In this document: positions 1-12,197 of the stretch, piece by piece
Position numbering within the stretch: position 1 is the stretch's first letter
Layout: each line of letters begins with the position of its first letter
Assembly: GCA_024449915.1 (NCBI GenBank)
Contig: JAMZAV010000359.1
Location: 186,001 to 250,000, forward strand
Source of the DNA: Sweltsa coloradensis
Taxonomy: Eukaryota; Arthropoda; Insecta; Plecoptera; Chloroperlidae
DNA: 64,000 nucleotides
Reading direction: 5' to 3'
Program-made: the position numbers and the translations under genes
Notes under the pieces: generated by a model
Seen by the model: only the letters and a program-made list of their open reading frames with translations
Database searches by the model: none
Told to the model about the DNA's origin: nothing

Positions 1-231
1 TCTTTTCAAAGCCGGCTCACACTGGAAAAAATATTTCATCAGTCGACAATCACTTCTCACAAACGGGTTCTTCGGGGGTCTTTTCGTATCCTTTTACAAA
101 ATGTTGGTAGTTAGGAACGGTAGCCTACATAATAAGTCTAGGCCTACTGAACTATGCCCCTCTGCAGTGGCAGGAAATAGGTACTCACTTCATCAATCTC
201 CATTAAATTTAAAATGTGATTAGATTTTTTT

Positions 232-665
232 TGTGTGGCTCGTTGGTCTTGTGGTTAGCATATATCTGCTTCCAATGCAGAAGGTCCAGGGTTTGATTCC
301 CGCCAAAGTCAGAAGTTTTTTAACTTCTGATTTGGACTTCAGTCCATCAGGAGTTTGTAAATGGTGACTTTGGAGCCGTCCTAGCAAAGAAGTACATAAT
401 AAATTCAGAGTTGTTCTGAATCGGCCTTGTTGATTCTGGCGTTGATCCGCGGGTGTTTGCACTGTCCATTACCACTGATTGCTGTATTTCCTATTAAAAA
501 TATCGATCTTTGGTTGGTTATCGCTCACTCGTCGATTGCGTCGGGGCCTACAGGGTTGGCTTGGTTGCTTAGATTTATTGTCTTAACCACTGAAAATCAG
601 TTATATATAACTGAGTGGGTAGACTCTAAATACAATTTATTTTATTTATTTATTTATCTAGGTAC
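232..665 (+). mobile_element. tRNA-derived SINE, copy 1
   Basis: Head GTGGCTCGTTGGTCTTGTGG (A box) with GGTTTGATTCCCGCC (B box) and an anticodon-like loop in CTGCTTCCAATGCAG. A shared body of about 300 bp follows, then a 3' end AACTGAGTGGGTAGACTCTA and an (ATTT)n tail. Related full copies are at 14354 and 37066. Confidence 0.88.
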
Positions 666-1044
666 GGGTACTTCAATTATTTTTCTCCAATACTAGAACT
701 TTTTTTGTAGGGCTATGCTGATGCACAATGTTTTCTTCTCTGCAAGTGGCTAAGGGCGTCAATTCAAGGATAGTTTTCTAAAGGGGCACACTTAGGCAAC
801 CCAATATCAGTTATCACCCAACCGGCCAACATCCAAATTATTGACCACGCAGTTAACTATGTAATACCTATTTATAGTATTTGAAAACTTTTTGGGAACT
901 TTTCCTGCTTCCAGTTGTTATATTGATATGCAATTTTGGGTACTTAATTGTTAAGCAAGGATATGGTACACTCTTCTATAGTTGAATATTAGGTACTAAA
1001 CATTATTGCGTATTACGCACAAATAAATTCCAAAATTTACCAAT
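666..1044. other. No feature seen
   Basis: AT-rich intergenic sequence; no ORF, repeat partner or structured element recognised. Confidence 0.5.
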
Positions 1045-1310
1045 AGGGCAATGCCAAGCTGGCTCGTCGGATTCTCCGCTAGAATCGCATGATCAGGGTT
1101 TGGTCACAGGACTCTTTACATTGTGGTTCCAGTGGAACTTACACTTGGCGGTGACCAAACGTCAATCGTTCTGCACTCTGGTGGGAAATCTGTTACCTAC
1201 CACAACAATAATGCACTGCCGTCAAAATGTTGTAAAAATTCATATTTTATCAACGTCCAGACAACGGTGACCAAACCCCGACCGTTCTGCGCTCTGGTGG
1301 GATATTAGTT
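1045..1310 (+). repeat. Dispersed repeat A, copy 1
   Basis: Matches 18969-19237 in reverse orientation over its whole length. It contains an internal duplicated module: GCGGTGACCAAACGTCAATC then TTCTGCACTCTGGTGGG, and again ACGGTGACCAAACCCCGACC then TTCTGCGCTCTGGTGGG. No ORF conserved between copies. Confidence 0.8.
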
Positions 1311-1775
1311 TGACTACTCTATTGACCTATTTTGAGTATTTTGATGATTTTACACAAATCCAAAATCCTAAAAATCAATTTAATTTCTTTGGATTTTTTG
1401 TGATATATATAGTAGTTGGAAAAAATGTGCCTTTTAGAGACGATATTATACATCACCATAATTTATGTGCAAAGTGTAGTAACAATCTAATAAAATCTGG
1501 GTTCAGGAAAAGTTCCAGAAAAAAAGTCACTGGTATTGCAGACTATTGGTTTTAAACATCGGTTAATGGTTATCAATCGTATCGAGAACCGGTGTATTCA
1601 CCATGGCAATGGTCGGTCATTGCATTTTTTGTCAAATCAAATATCCCAAAGCAGCCACAGCCATTGCCCACCACTGCAGAAATCTTTGGTTTTGTTCTTC
1701 ACCTGCATGCACCATCACAACTTGTTTGAAATCTTCGTCATTTGTTTTCCGATCATATTAACAACAAAGCTATCA

Positions 1776-1991
1776 TTAAGATCATGATTTTTAGGACTAT
1801 ACACTAGGCCTACTCTAAATAAAACAAAGATTACGATATTTCAAAGGTTAATCCACCTCCTTCATCAGGTTTTTTTACTTATATATTTACTATAACAATA
1901 AAACCTGATGAAGGAGGTTGATTAACCTTTGAAATATCGTAATCTTTGTTTTATTGTGAGTAGTGTATAGTCCTAAAAATCATGATCTTAA
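1776..1991. mobile_element. Foldback MITE
   Basis: Arms of about 95 bp (1776-1873 and 1899-1991) run from TTAAGATCATGATTTTTAGG inward to CTTCATCAGGTTTT and back, with a 25-bp AT-rich loop. A 10-bp difference near the middle is the insertion of AGGCCTACTC-like bases in the left arm. Confidence 0.8.
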
Positions 1992-2611
1992 ATCTGACCT
2001 ACTCTATAAGTGTTTCATCATTGTAAAAAGCTATCATTGCTGCGGTATTCGGTATTATTGTTACTCATCCATCCCTTAGCAATCAGTCATAATACTCTGT
2101 GTACAGGAGGCTTATATTATCCTTAATCAGTTATTCCAGACATACATCCTCTTTTGGACTTTCTTGTATGGAATGGTCCATGTCTACTGAAAGTCCACGG
2201 TACCTCAACTTTGGCCAGAGATGAGCAGCATGGGCTATCATTCCAAGTGGGTGTTGGTGGTTTAAGGAATGTCACGTATCACGTTTCATTGATCACATCA
2301 TCAGTCATGAATTTACATTACTCATAAAATAATCATTATTACCTAGGAAAATTGTATTACGGACTACGGTACTACAGTAATTTGTGAGTGTAACTATTGT
2401 TTACTGGATATTATCCGAATACTGTAGGAGATCCTATATATTATTTCTGTTACATTTTATTTATTTGATGTGTCTATCAAGTGTTTTACTGTTATAATTT
2501 TAAAATATATACACACTGAATTGAATAAACTATCTATAACACTTTCAAGAATGTTCATTTTCATGACCCAAACAGTAACTTGGTCATCAGTCATTACTCA
2601 TCAATCATCAT

Positions 2612-2935
2612 AGCCAGCGGTTTAGCCGAGGTCGTTTAACCGGTTCCCACTCGAACACCAAAGTTAAGCAGAATCGGGTGTGGTCAGGGGTAGTGCGGGT
2701 GACCGATCTGCCCTGATACTCGCCTATACCGCTGGTTAGAGCAGATGGAGGGTTCGAGAGCTAGTGTAACGACTTTGTTCTTCTCGACATCTGCTTCGCA
2801 GTCCGGGTTAGTGGAGGAACCTATATGACTGTCAAGGTTACACCGTCCTTTCGGATGGGACGTAAAGCCAATTGGTCCCCTTGGTACTTTTCGAAAGGAG
2901 TAGGCTACATGCCGGTACCGGGTTTCCTCTCCTCC
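2612..2935 (+). mobile_element. 5S rRNA-derived SINE, copy 1
   Basis: The head resembles 5S rRNA through its internal promoter: GAACACCAAAGTTAAGCAGA (box A), then a GTGGTCAGG region and GGGTGACCGATCTGCC (box C area). It continues into a conserved body with GCAGTCCGGGTTAGTGG and CCTTTCGGATGGGACGTAAA. The second half resembles a central domain shared by SINEs of distant animals (Nin-DC/Meta-type, named from memory). Not a functional 5S gene. Confidence 0.82.
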
Positions 2936-3223
2936 CTTCTGTTCATACTTCATCCTCATCTATCACCACACATCGTCTTGAATAGCCAAAGTGCATTAAT
3001 ATGAGACGTTAAGCAATATCTAAACAATCAATCATCATGCAGCATGCTTCATTATTCATAGTTCCCTTACAAAAACGATAAGTTACTTTGTTACGTTGGA
3101 TGTTATGAATTTGGGTTCAATCAAAGAAATATTTCTCATGAAATTCCTACTTTTGTGTTTTTGTTTTTGTAAACAAATTTTCTCTTAGGCTAGTTAGTTT
3201 TGTACCAGTCAAACGACTACGTA

Positions 3224-3862
3224 CTGGGGGGTGAGACTCGACGCCGAATCCGCGTGGTTTGGTTGATTTCCGTGCCCTATTCCGACAATCGGTAGACTCT
3301 ACGAACCTTTCGATTCCGTCTGCTATTTAGCTGTCGGAAACACTTTCGACGGTTGAAAATTTGTAAACAACAAAATCCTCCATTTTTATTTCGATAACAT
3401 AGCATCATATTTTGCTTAAATACCGGGATATTCCTTGATTTGTTGGTCCACAGTACACTAATTTGAAACTTTATAAATTGTTTATTGTTGCACAATATTT
3501 TGTTTTCATTATTATTTAGTTATAAAGTAATAATTAACAATCATACCTCAAAGTTGACGTTGTTCGCGTTCACAAGATAAAAAGACAAAACACGGCTGCA
3601 CAGAAACTCACTGCTTTATAAATATGCAGCTTGCTGGTTTCTTCTAACATAATCATGGCGGTGGACACTAATTATTTTATAACGAAGCTTCCGATTGGCT
3701 CAACAATGGTTAAATCCTTGCCACAGACGCAAGTCACGGAATGATTCCGAAAATCGGAAACGAAACTCGAGTCTACCAAATGTCGGAAATGTTTCTTTAT
3801 GGACGGAATCAGATAATTCAAAACCACGTGGAAGTCGAGTCCAGTCGAGTCTCACCCCCTGG
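3224..3862. mobile_element. TIR element with GGGGGTGAGACTCGAC ends
   Basis: Inverted ends CTGGGGGGTGAGACTCGAC and GTCGAGTCTCACCCCCTGG enclose about 640 bp, with further inverted similarity inside (CCGCGTGGTTTGG / AAACCACGTGG; CGACAATCGGTAGACTC / GAGTCTACCAAATGTCGG). Non-coding. Confidence 0.72.
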
Positions 3863-4201
3863 TTTGCCGATAGTTTTTTAAATTTTCAGAGTAGGCTTCT
3901 TTCAATACCTCAAATCTCTCAAACAGTGGCTGGAAAAGGAGGTATTAGGTTGGGTGTTCTTATAAAGTGTCAAATATTTCTTTCCAAAACCATTTAAAGC
4001 TATAATAGCTACACAATAATTACAATAATTGTTATCACCCTATGGTCAAAACCATTATGAAAGTTGGCTGAATGAAAGAGTATACCTTAATAAAACAGGT
4101 GGGGGGGGGGGAGAAATGAAGGGGGGGACATAAGTTCACTATTTACCATTATACGTAGTTTTTTGACAATACATAGCCTTGTGTAGCCAGCACATCTAGT
4201 G

Positions 4202-4802
4202 CAAAATTAAATTTTAAGAATCGGTTTTCTGGATAGGCCTATAATTTCTAAACACCTTTAGCTTCAGCTATAAGTAGAGATACGTTTTTTTAGCACTTAA
4301 ATTTAGAAAATTTAGCATTAATTTTGACAAATTTAGCATTTTGTAGCATCAATTGGTTTCTTTTCCACCAAAACCCTAAATGTAGGGTGTTTCTTAAACT
4401 TCTTCTGGTAAATGATGAATTGTAGGAACATTTTAATTCAATATAGTCACATAAAACGCTAGAATACATTACTAAACTAGTTCTCAATAGGCATTAAAAA
4501 CATTATTTTTAGTAAAATTAGCATTTTAAATCGTCAAAATTAGCATTTTGTTGCATCAAAAACCTAAAACGCTAAAAAAACTTATCTCTAGCTATAAGGA
4601 CAAATAGATTTCTGAAATGACAGTTGATGTACGATTGTTTTTGTCAGACGATACAAAACTCCAAAAAACTCATATTTGTACCGTTTGACAAAAAAAAAAC
4701 GGACACCAACTGTTATTTGAGAAATCTATTTGTCCTTATAGCTGAAGCTTAAGGTGTTTAGAAACCATATCCAGAAAACCAATTCTCAAAATTTAATTTT
4801 GA
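4202..4802. mobile_element. Foldback element, interrupted by a hAT MITE
   Basis: The outer arms match (AAATTAAATTTTAAGAATCG at the left; CAATTCTCAAAATTTAATTT at the right), as do GGACAAATAGATTTCT / AGAAATCTATTTGTCC nearer the centre. Removing 4275-4590 and one copy of GCTATAAG restores a continuous foldback. Confidence 0.8.
4275..4590. mobile_element. hAT-type MITE nested in the foldback
   Basis: 316 bp with ends TAGAGATACGTTTTTTTAGC and GCTAAAAAAACTTATCTCTA. It is flanked by an exact 8-bp direct repeat GCTATAAG (4267-4274 and 4591-4598), the target-duplication length of hAT elements. The interior is AT-rich with recurring AAATTTAGCATT words. Confidence 0.85.
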
Positions 4803-4808
4803 CCTCCA

Positions 4809-7800
4809 GGGCCCGGATTCACAAAGCGGGGTTAAATTTCGGGGGTAAAGAATCTTACCTCCGTTTTAACCTCCACTCTAACCCCCAAATTTAACCTCCT
4901 TTTTAACCCCTGTTTCCGTATTCACAAACGCATTTTTACTGTGGAGGTTAGCCAGAGGTAAAAACTAAGCTCAAACGATGACGCAATTGATGACGTCATG
5001 AATTTCAGCCAATAAGATTGTCGCTTTCAATACAACCAATAGAAAAGGTTTTTTAAAGATTTTTTGGGGTACAAAATTTAAATTTCATAATATTGCAAAT
5101 CTTTGTGTTTTTTTAGTGTAAATGTTAAGAAAAAATGTGTAAAAAATTGTTTTATTCTCAAAAATTATTTATTTCTACTTATTATTTATTAATATATTAT
5201 TTAAATTTAGTGTTTCAAAAAATAAGTTAAAATTTTATGTATCAGCATCAGAATATTGCATTTCTATTTTCCACCATAATTTTTGACATGGTATAATAAA
5301 AAAAATATGATTTTTAAATAACCCGGGGAGGGCAAGCTATAAGTCAAAAAAAAACAACCCCTAAACCCCCCCTTAAAAAATTGGAATGGGTATTGTTTTG
5401 TCCCAAAATACATTATGCATTTAAAATTACTTATTTAAAATTTTTTTTGTAAATGTTTTTTAAATCACAAAAAAATATCTTCTTTCCACAAACCACGTTT
5501 TTCCCCCCAAACCCCCTAAACAATGTTATTGTTTCTAGATTCCCCTGAAATTCCACACAACTATGAGGGAGATGCTTGGGAAAGTGGGTTATTAGCATAA
5601 ATTTTTGTGTTGAAGATACATTAAAAAATAAATGAAAATAAAAAAAATTAAACGGGGAGGCAAGCGATATACCCCCCTGTTTTCCCCTAAAACCCCTTTA
5701 ACGTTAGATGAGCGTTGGGTCGTTTTTAAAAATTTTTTTAATATTTTAGTTGCAAAAAAAAAATCATGTCTTAACGTGTTTTTGACCCAAATCAAAAAAG
5801 TCATTCCAAAACCCCTTTTTTTCACCCTCCCCCTAATAATTAAAATATTGTGACTAGCAGGATAGTGTTGCCATTTGCCAGCATAAATTTTTGGCAGGGA
5901 GTCAAATAATTTGTTATAAATAAATTTTATAATTTTGGTTTCGGAAAACTCCCGCAGGGGAAATTGTTAATTTTTATAAAAATTACTTTCAGAAATTAAA
6001 AATCCCTCGATGGGGTTCAAACCAGTTTTTGGAAGTGGGAGACCCATGGGGTGGATTTTTTTAATTTCTGAATTTTTTAAAACATAATAAAAATGTCGGG
6101 GGCAAGCTTTTTCGCCATATTCCCCCCGCCCCAAGGGTTAGCCGTATTTTACGCTTTTTTGAATATTTTTACTGCCTAAAAAATTTTCAACGTTTTTTAA
6201 AATGATTCAACTAAAAAAAATACCATTTCTAAAACACAATAATTTTACAACACACAATTAAACACACCAATACAATAAAATAGAGGCCTCTTTTTTGTGG
6301 GTGTCTCAATCCTAGAATTTTTTTTCTGAATTTACCTTTTTTTTTACATAAAAAATAATATAATTATTCATTTGTCCCATTCTTTTGTAAAATTTTATTA
6401 AACACACACACTCAGTTTTTAAAACCTAGCTAGGATTGCATCCATATTAAATATTTAAAAAAAAATTCACAATTTTTTTTTTTTTTTAATAATGATCCAG
6501 TTTTTAAGTGTAATTGAAAGCAAAACTGGTCAGAGAACCCCCCCCCATAAATGATGAACTTGTAAACCCAAACCAGGGCCCACCATTGGTAACATCAACC
6601 CTGGTATCCCGGGGGGGAAATGGGGGGGAAATTGGGAATTGAAAAAATTACAAGATAATATAGGGTAAAACCAATTTAAATGTTCAAATTATTTTTTTTT
6701 TTCATACTGTATTAAATCGCAAAGAAGAAGCACAAGGAAAATATGGAGGCCTATCTTTACCTTAAATTTTTAAAATTTTTTAAACTCCCTACAGGCTAGA
6801 AAAATTCATATGCCCAGAGCCAGATAGCCCCCAAGACAACTAACTATGCAGGTACGGGCAACCAAAAATACTTTTCTTGCCCGGATGGCCAAGTAGGTGT
6901 TTGGGGGTCATATGAAAAGAAGAAGATTTAAAATTTTCTGGGAATAAATCAAACATAAAATATTTTATCAAAAAATTCAATTCACTTTTTTTCAACTTCG
7001 AATGATCTCGGGGCAAGGAAAATTTTAAACTGACTTGCCAGGTTGAAATTTTTTAAAAAATTTTAAAGCCTAACCTAGAAAAACACCCATTAAAAACTCT
7101 TATGTTTAAAAGCAGGTACCTAAAAATTTACAATAAAAAATTCCCTAGCATTTTTTTTAAGGTTTCCCATGTAAAATATTTTTTTCAGACTGCAAATTTG
7201 GCTTTCGAAAATATAATAATTGGTAAATAAGAGAATTTATTTTTCTCCAAGTTTATGTTTGGCCACTATGGCACATGCAAAGGGGGGGTCCAGGGACTGT
7301 CCAGAACATTTTAGTTTTTAAAGATTTTGCAAAAACAAAAATATTGAAATAAACTTCTATAGTTATTTATTTAAAAAATTATTAAACCAAAAGACTCTGC
7401 TTGTCATTTTCCCAAACCCAAAGAGATCATTATTTTACCAAAAACCACAAAAGATTTGAGAGTTTGACTTGATCCAATAGAATCGGTAGCGCTTTAAATT
7501 GATTTCACACTTAATCCCTCGGTAGCTAACGCAGGCACTGACGCGGCGTCCAGCCCGGGGTGAATGAGGGCTGGAGGCATAGGGGAGAGGCACACCGCAC
7601 GGGTACCGGTATTTTGGAATTCGTTTCAACACACCGAAAAAGTAAAAAATTATGTAAATTATTTCTCTCAGCTACAAGTACAAACCAAAACCCAAAATGT
7701 AGTTCCCAAATAGTGGGCCTAGACATGTTTTTGATACATAAATAAATACCTACGGTACTGTGACCTATTGTGCACATTGAATGAAAGTCATGGGGTTTTT

Positions 7801-10517
7801 GCTCTTAATTCTAAACCTTGTAGCCTATGAAAATAATTTAACCCTAGGCCAAATTTTTTAATTTTATGAACCAATATTTTAGTAGGCCCTACAAAATTTT
7901 TAAGGGTTAATTTTTTTTTTTTTACTTGTATTTTAAATTTAATTTTTATGCTCTTTTAAAAACTGAAAAAAACCCAACAATAAGTAGGCCTAGTTGGGTG
8001 GGCAAGGCCAAAACCCAAATTTAAGAAATTTCCCAAAAAATTCTCATTTGCCAAAATTCAGAAGTCAAAACATAACAACTCATGTAGGGCCAAATATCAC
8101 AGTTTTACTTTGAAACTATGTTGCCTTCCCATAATTCTACCCCTCATTCCAAGAACTATTTTCAGCGAGAGGGTACTTGTAGGGACTTAAAATTTTTTTA
8201 AAAAGTTTTTATTTTTACCTTCTTTATTAGCCTACTGATTCAACTATTAAGGACCCATACTAAATTAAACATCTAGAGATAATAAATCCTCTTCATAGTC
8301 GATTAAATCCCCCGGGACTATCATATGTGTAACACGACGGATCCAAAAAATGGCTTAAATCGTTCATGATAAAAGCACAAGAGCACTAGAACTGGGTTTC
8401 TATTTTAAAGGTTGAATAAGAAGTTTCTAGTAAATCAATTTTTTTTTTCCGGATTGGAATTTAACAAATTTTCCCTTTTGTAGTTTTTACTTCCAAATTA
8501 AAGTTGTAGTTTTTAAGAGAAAATTTCTCTTGATAGGCTCATCTCAGCAATGTAAATTTTTGAAAAAGAAATTATAATAGGCTAAAATTTTTTATTTTAT
8601 TAGAAGGGGTATGGTTTTTTATTTTTTGGGATAAGGGCTCCCGACTAGAAACAAAATGTACTGATATCTAGTCAGGCCTATCTTTTGTAATGAAAATTAT
8701 GTAAGTAATATGTTGTAAAATGTGAAATATGTAATGATTCAATAGCTGTTTTCGCTAAATAAAGAATTATTATTATTTTTTATTAAATAATAGGGATAGT
8801 GTGCCTACCGTACTAGGCCTATGTCTATATTTAGGAATATTTGTTTCCATGATCCTCAAAATTTTTTTAATAACTTAGGCCTAAAAACAAAAAGCCATCT
8901 CCTACACCTATTCACAAACTGCCAATCTAGCCCCTAGCCCACAAATTAACCGAGGCTATCTTAGTCGGCCTTCTGTTAGACCTGGGCCTACCGTAGGCCT
9001 ATTACTTAGGGGGCTGAATCAGACGAGGAAAACGTTTAGATCACGGGAAAAAGCACGAACGTCCGTTGTGGTGACAGCGGCGACACCAAAGCCCTTGCTG
9101 ACAACTGCGGGCAATGATCCTCCGGTTCCCAAATCAATAATGAAACAAAATTAATTAACCGATAATAACTTTGTTTAGAAGACCTATGGATGCCTTTTAG
9201 GCTAAGGGCTAGAGCAATACTATACTAGACCCGGCTAGACCTTAAAAGCTTGAAAAATTGGGTAGGGGTAGACCTTTACATTTTTAGGTTAAAAACCCGC
9301 CTAGGGGTTTGGTCCTAGGCTAGCCCAGTACTTTTCGGGGTTGGGGGTTTTTGCGCATGCTTTTAGGGGGGTAGGGGGGGGTTGCTAAACGTGTTTTGGG
9401 GTTTTAAAGAAAAATTTAAAACCCGAGGCCCTTTCTTTGGTTTGCCTTACATAACGCGCTTTGCGCCCCCCCCCCCCCAACCCCATAAATGCTTTCGGCC
9501 CCACCAGAAGTTCTGGTGAAAACCAGCCCGACACAAGGCCCTAGGCGCCCTAGACTGACAAAGACCCTACCTTTGCCAGCCCTAGCTGGCAAAAGGCCTA
9601 CTAGGCAAGTCTGCCTAGCTTGACACAAAGGCCGTAGGCTGGTATTAGTAAAACATGGGGATGCCTAACCTTTAAAAATTCTGCTTAGGCTCAGGCCTAG
9701 CAAAACTTTTAAAAACCGTTTTTTGGTTTATCCATGGGCCTGCCTAGCTAGCCCTAGCCCTAGGCACAGGGCTAGTAGCCTACATATTTTTCCAGATTGT
9801 AGTGGGTATCGAACTAGGCCTAGGGGGCCCAGCCTAGGGCCAAGCCTAGGCATTAGGGTTATTCAAATTTACACTTACCTTATTCAATTTTGATGATTGG
9901 GCTAACCCGCATCTCCCACTGGTCAGGCCTAGGGGGAGGCTACCTAACCCTATTCGACGTAAAACTCTCTTTGGGCCCTTTTTGTTCCAATCCCTTTTGG
10001 GGGCTTGGCCAAAACCTTTTGGGAAAAACCCCTTCAATTCGGTGCAGAGTGCAGATAGCGTCTAATCCTCAATAAACCGTAACAATTTTGATAGACTGAC
10101 AGCGAAAATATATAGTATTTTGAAGTAAGCCCCGGCCTACTGGCCAAGTTTTTTAGCTACTCTTTTTTACAAAACAAAAAGCGCGCGAAATTAAAAGTAT
10201 TTCAAAGTTTCAAAGGATGTTATCACTTAAAAAAATTTTTTTGTTTATTTATTTGAGTCTGAGATTTCAACAATATTGATGTTTAATTTAAAATTTATCT
10301 CAAATATCTGAAAAAGAGAAAGGTCGGCCATTTTTAATTATTTTGATTTCCGGGGTTAATCTTTACCCCCCAAAAATAGCAGAGGTTTAATTTGGAGGTT
10401 AAAAATAACCCCAAAAATGCCTAACCTCCTTTTGTGAATACCGAAAAAGGGGGTTTGCTCGCTAACCTCCAAAATTTAACCTCGATTTTTTTTTTCCCCC
10501 CTTTGTGAAACCGGCCC
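4809..10517. mobile_element. Long block bounded by GGGCCCGGATTCAC inverted ends
   Basis: The first about 180 bp (GGGCCCGGATTCACAAAG, then repeated AACCTCC/TTTAACC words) reappear inverted at about 10345-10517, ending CTTTGTGAAACCGGCCC. This looks like a 5.7-kb DNA transposon of Harbinger/ISL2EU style (family suggested by the end sequence only), or two facing copies of a short element. No transposase is readable. The interior has the homopolymer errors of unpolished sequence, which could hide one, and many CTAGGC/TAGGCCTA words at 9200-9960. Confidence 0.5.
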
Positions 10518-10950
10518 AGGTGAGCCATGCGGAAATCAATAGAAAGAATAGATTTATTTATGTTTCCATGATAAAAAACTAATGCATAATTTTTTAATTT
10601 GACAGCAAATTTTAACCGTAACAATCTGACGGTAAAGGATCGGAGGGGAAACTTAGTCGGGGGTTGGGGTTGGGGAAATAAAATTATGGAAATTTTTGTA
10701 TTGGCACTGGGGGTTTGGGGACTGGGTTTATTTTTCGTTGATGTGCCCAAACCCAAAATACTCTCCTCAAAACCCCAATTTAACTTTTTATCAATCAATC
10801 AAATGCATATTCCCGGGGGCTAAAAACATGCTCCCCCACTCGTCAAGCTTTCACAACTTTTTGGGGTTTTCCTATTTTAAAAGAATTGTTTTTATTTGTC
10901 CACATTAGCTGTTGTACATTTAAATCATGTTTTTGGGTTTTTGAATGTCA
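4810..10950. other. Homopolymer-inflated region, probable low-accuracy sequence
   Basis: Runs such as CCCCCCCCCCCC, GGGGGGGGG and T8-T12 are far denser than in the rest of the window, and repeat ends inside (10380-10510) differ from their partner mainly by homopolymer length. Short frames here should not be read as genes. Confidence 0.55.
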
Positions 10951-11407
10951 ATCTAATGTTACTCGGGAGAAAGGAACATGGAACTGGAACCGCATTCTAC
11001 CAAAACTCACATAGGCCTACAGTATCTGGTACCTACTAAGTAAAGAGGATTGTAGGGTTATAGACTGGTATAGATGGGATGTCAATGAAATCACACAAGT
11101 TCAATAATAAAGACACGTTTACTTCGTGGGGCTGTAAGTACTACAATCTCAAATAGGTAAGGTACACAACTTTGTTAAACAATTTAAAATTAAGTACATT
11201 GTGCTAAAATTGGTGTTTATAATTACTAGGGAAAACCTCAGTTGGGCGCGTTGATAAGCGAGCACGGGCTATAGCTAGACCCACATTGCACATTTTTTTA
11301 AATTTTAAAATTTGCGACGTTCGCTGTCCACAGGGCCATGTTTCCAATATTATTTATTATTGCCAAGGTATTTGGGTAAACCCGTGTGTAAACCTTTACT
11401 TTGTGAA

Positions 11408-11572
11408 TAAAATCCACCGCCATCTAGAGGACCTTGACTCCTTGGGAAAACTATTTGTTGACAAATAATAGACTGCTTCCTCGAAAGTATTTTGATTACT
11501 TCTAGGTGGCAGTGCATTAGAAACTTCGCGTCTTTTCGTTGCCATGGCAACGTTACTTTTGTTATAATATAA
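11408..11572 (-). repeat. Dispersed repeat B, copy 1
   Basis: The reverse complement matches the insertion at 63582-63787. Shared words include CCGCCATCTAGAGGACCTTG, TGCCACCTAGAAGTAATCAA (complement) and GTTGCCATGGCAACG. No ORF. Confidence 0.75.
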
Positions 11573-11714
11573 TTTCCATCTACACTACTTATCGGATCAA
11601 AATAAAATTAACATATTCGTGACCGGACGGACATTCTAAATGATTTGGCTATCTCAGATTTTGTCCCCGTTAAGTTTTAGAAAAAAACTTTCGATTAACT
11701 TTAATGTAACTTTT

Positions 11715-11960
11715 TAACTTTTTGAACGATTTTGCCACAAAACTAATGGCATTCAATCGAGAACGAAGCTTGCGGATGGTCAAAATTTCAACTCGATCCG
11801 AGCCTCCGTTCGAACGTTATGGCGAGACATACAAAAAAACAAAAAAAAAACAAAAAACAAACAAACAAACAAACAAACAAAAAAAAACAAAAACAAAACC
11901 AGTGACTAATTTTTCCGGCAGAGTCAAATGGAACGCTCGCTTCGCTCGCTTAATAACTAC
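11715..11960 (+). repeat. GAGCGAAGCGAG repeat family member
   Basis: Contains a sentence-like conserved stretch (TCAAAATTTCAACTCGATCC), an (AAAC)n / poly-A tract at 11830-11895, and the palindromic end GCTCGCTTCGCTCGC. It resembles, in reverse, the units at 62740 and 63264. Confidence 0.6.
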
Positions 11961-12197
11961 TGTATGTTAAACTACCTAACTTCTTAAATAATCAGTCTTG
12001 AATATTACACAGACCTTCCAGCGATTCTGGTAAAACCCGTCCAAAAAACTACAGTACATAATAAACTACACTGCTATGGGAATACAATAGGCTACTAATA
12101 CATATTATACATACATTGGTAGGGTAGTATGAGCTATGAACACAACACGAGGAAAATAAATCACGTCATGTTCTTAAGATGAATGCATGTAAGCATA

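Noticed and set aside
1901..1960. Second hammerhead (CTGATGA at 1905)
   Set aside because: The following bases lack stem II closure and a GAAA box in position; the sequence is one arm of a foldback MITE.
2612..2735. Genuine 5S rRNA gene
   Set aside because: The match is limited to the internal promoter region, terminal stems do not pair, no T-run terminator follows, and the sequence continues into a SINE body shared by three dispersed copies.
3695..3997. 100-codon plus-strand frame
   Set aside because: Starts inside the TIR element 3224-3862 and crosses its end; no recognisable domain.
10421..10798. 125-codon minus-strand frame
   Set aside because: Crosses the inverted end of the 4809-10517 block and lies in homopolymer-inflated sequence; composition is not protein-like.
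11722..11970. 82-codon Lys/Thr-rich frame
   Set aside because: Produced by an (AAAC)n tract within the GAGCGAAGCGAG repeat family.
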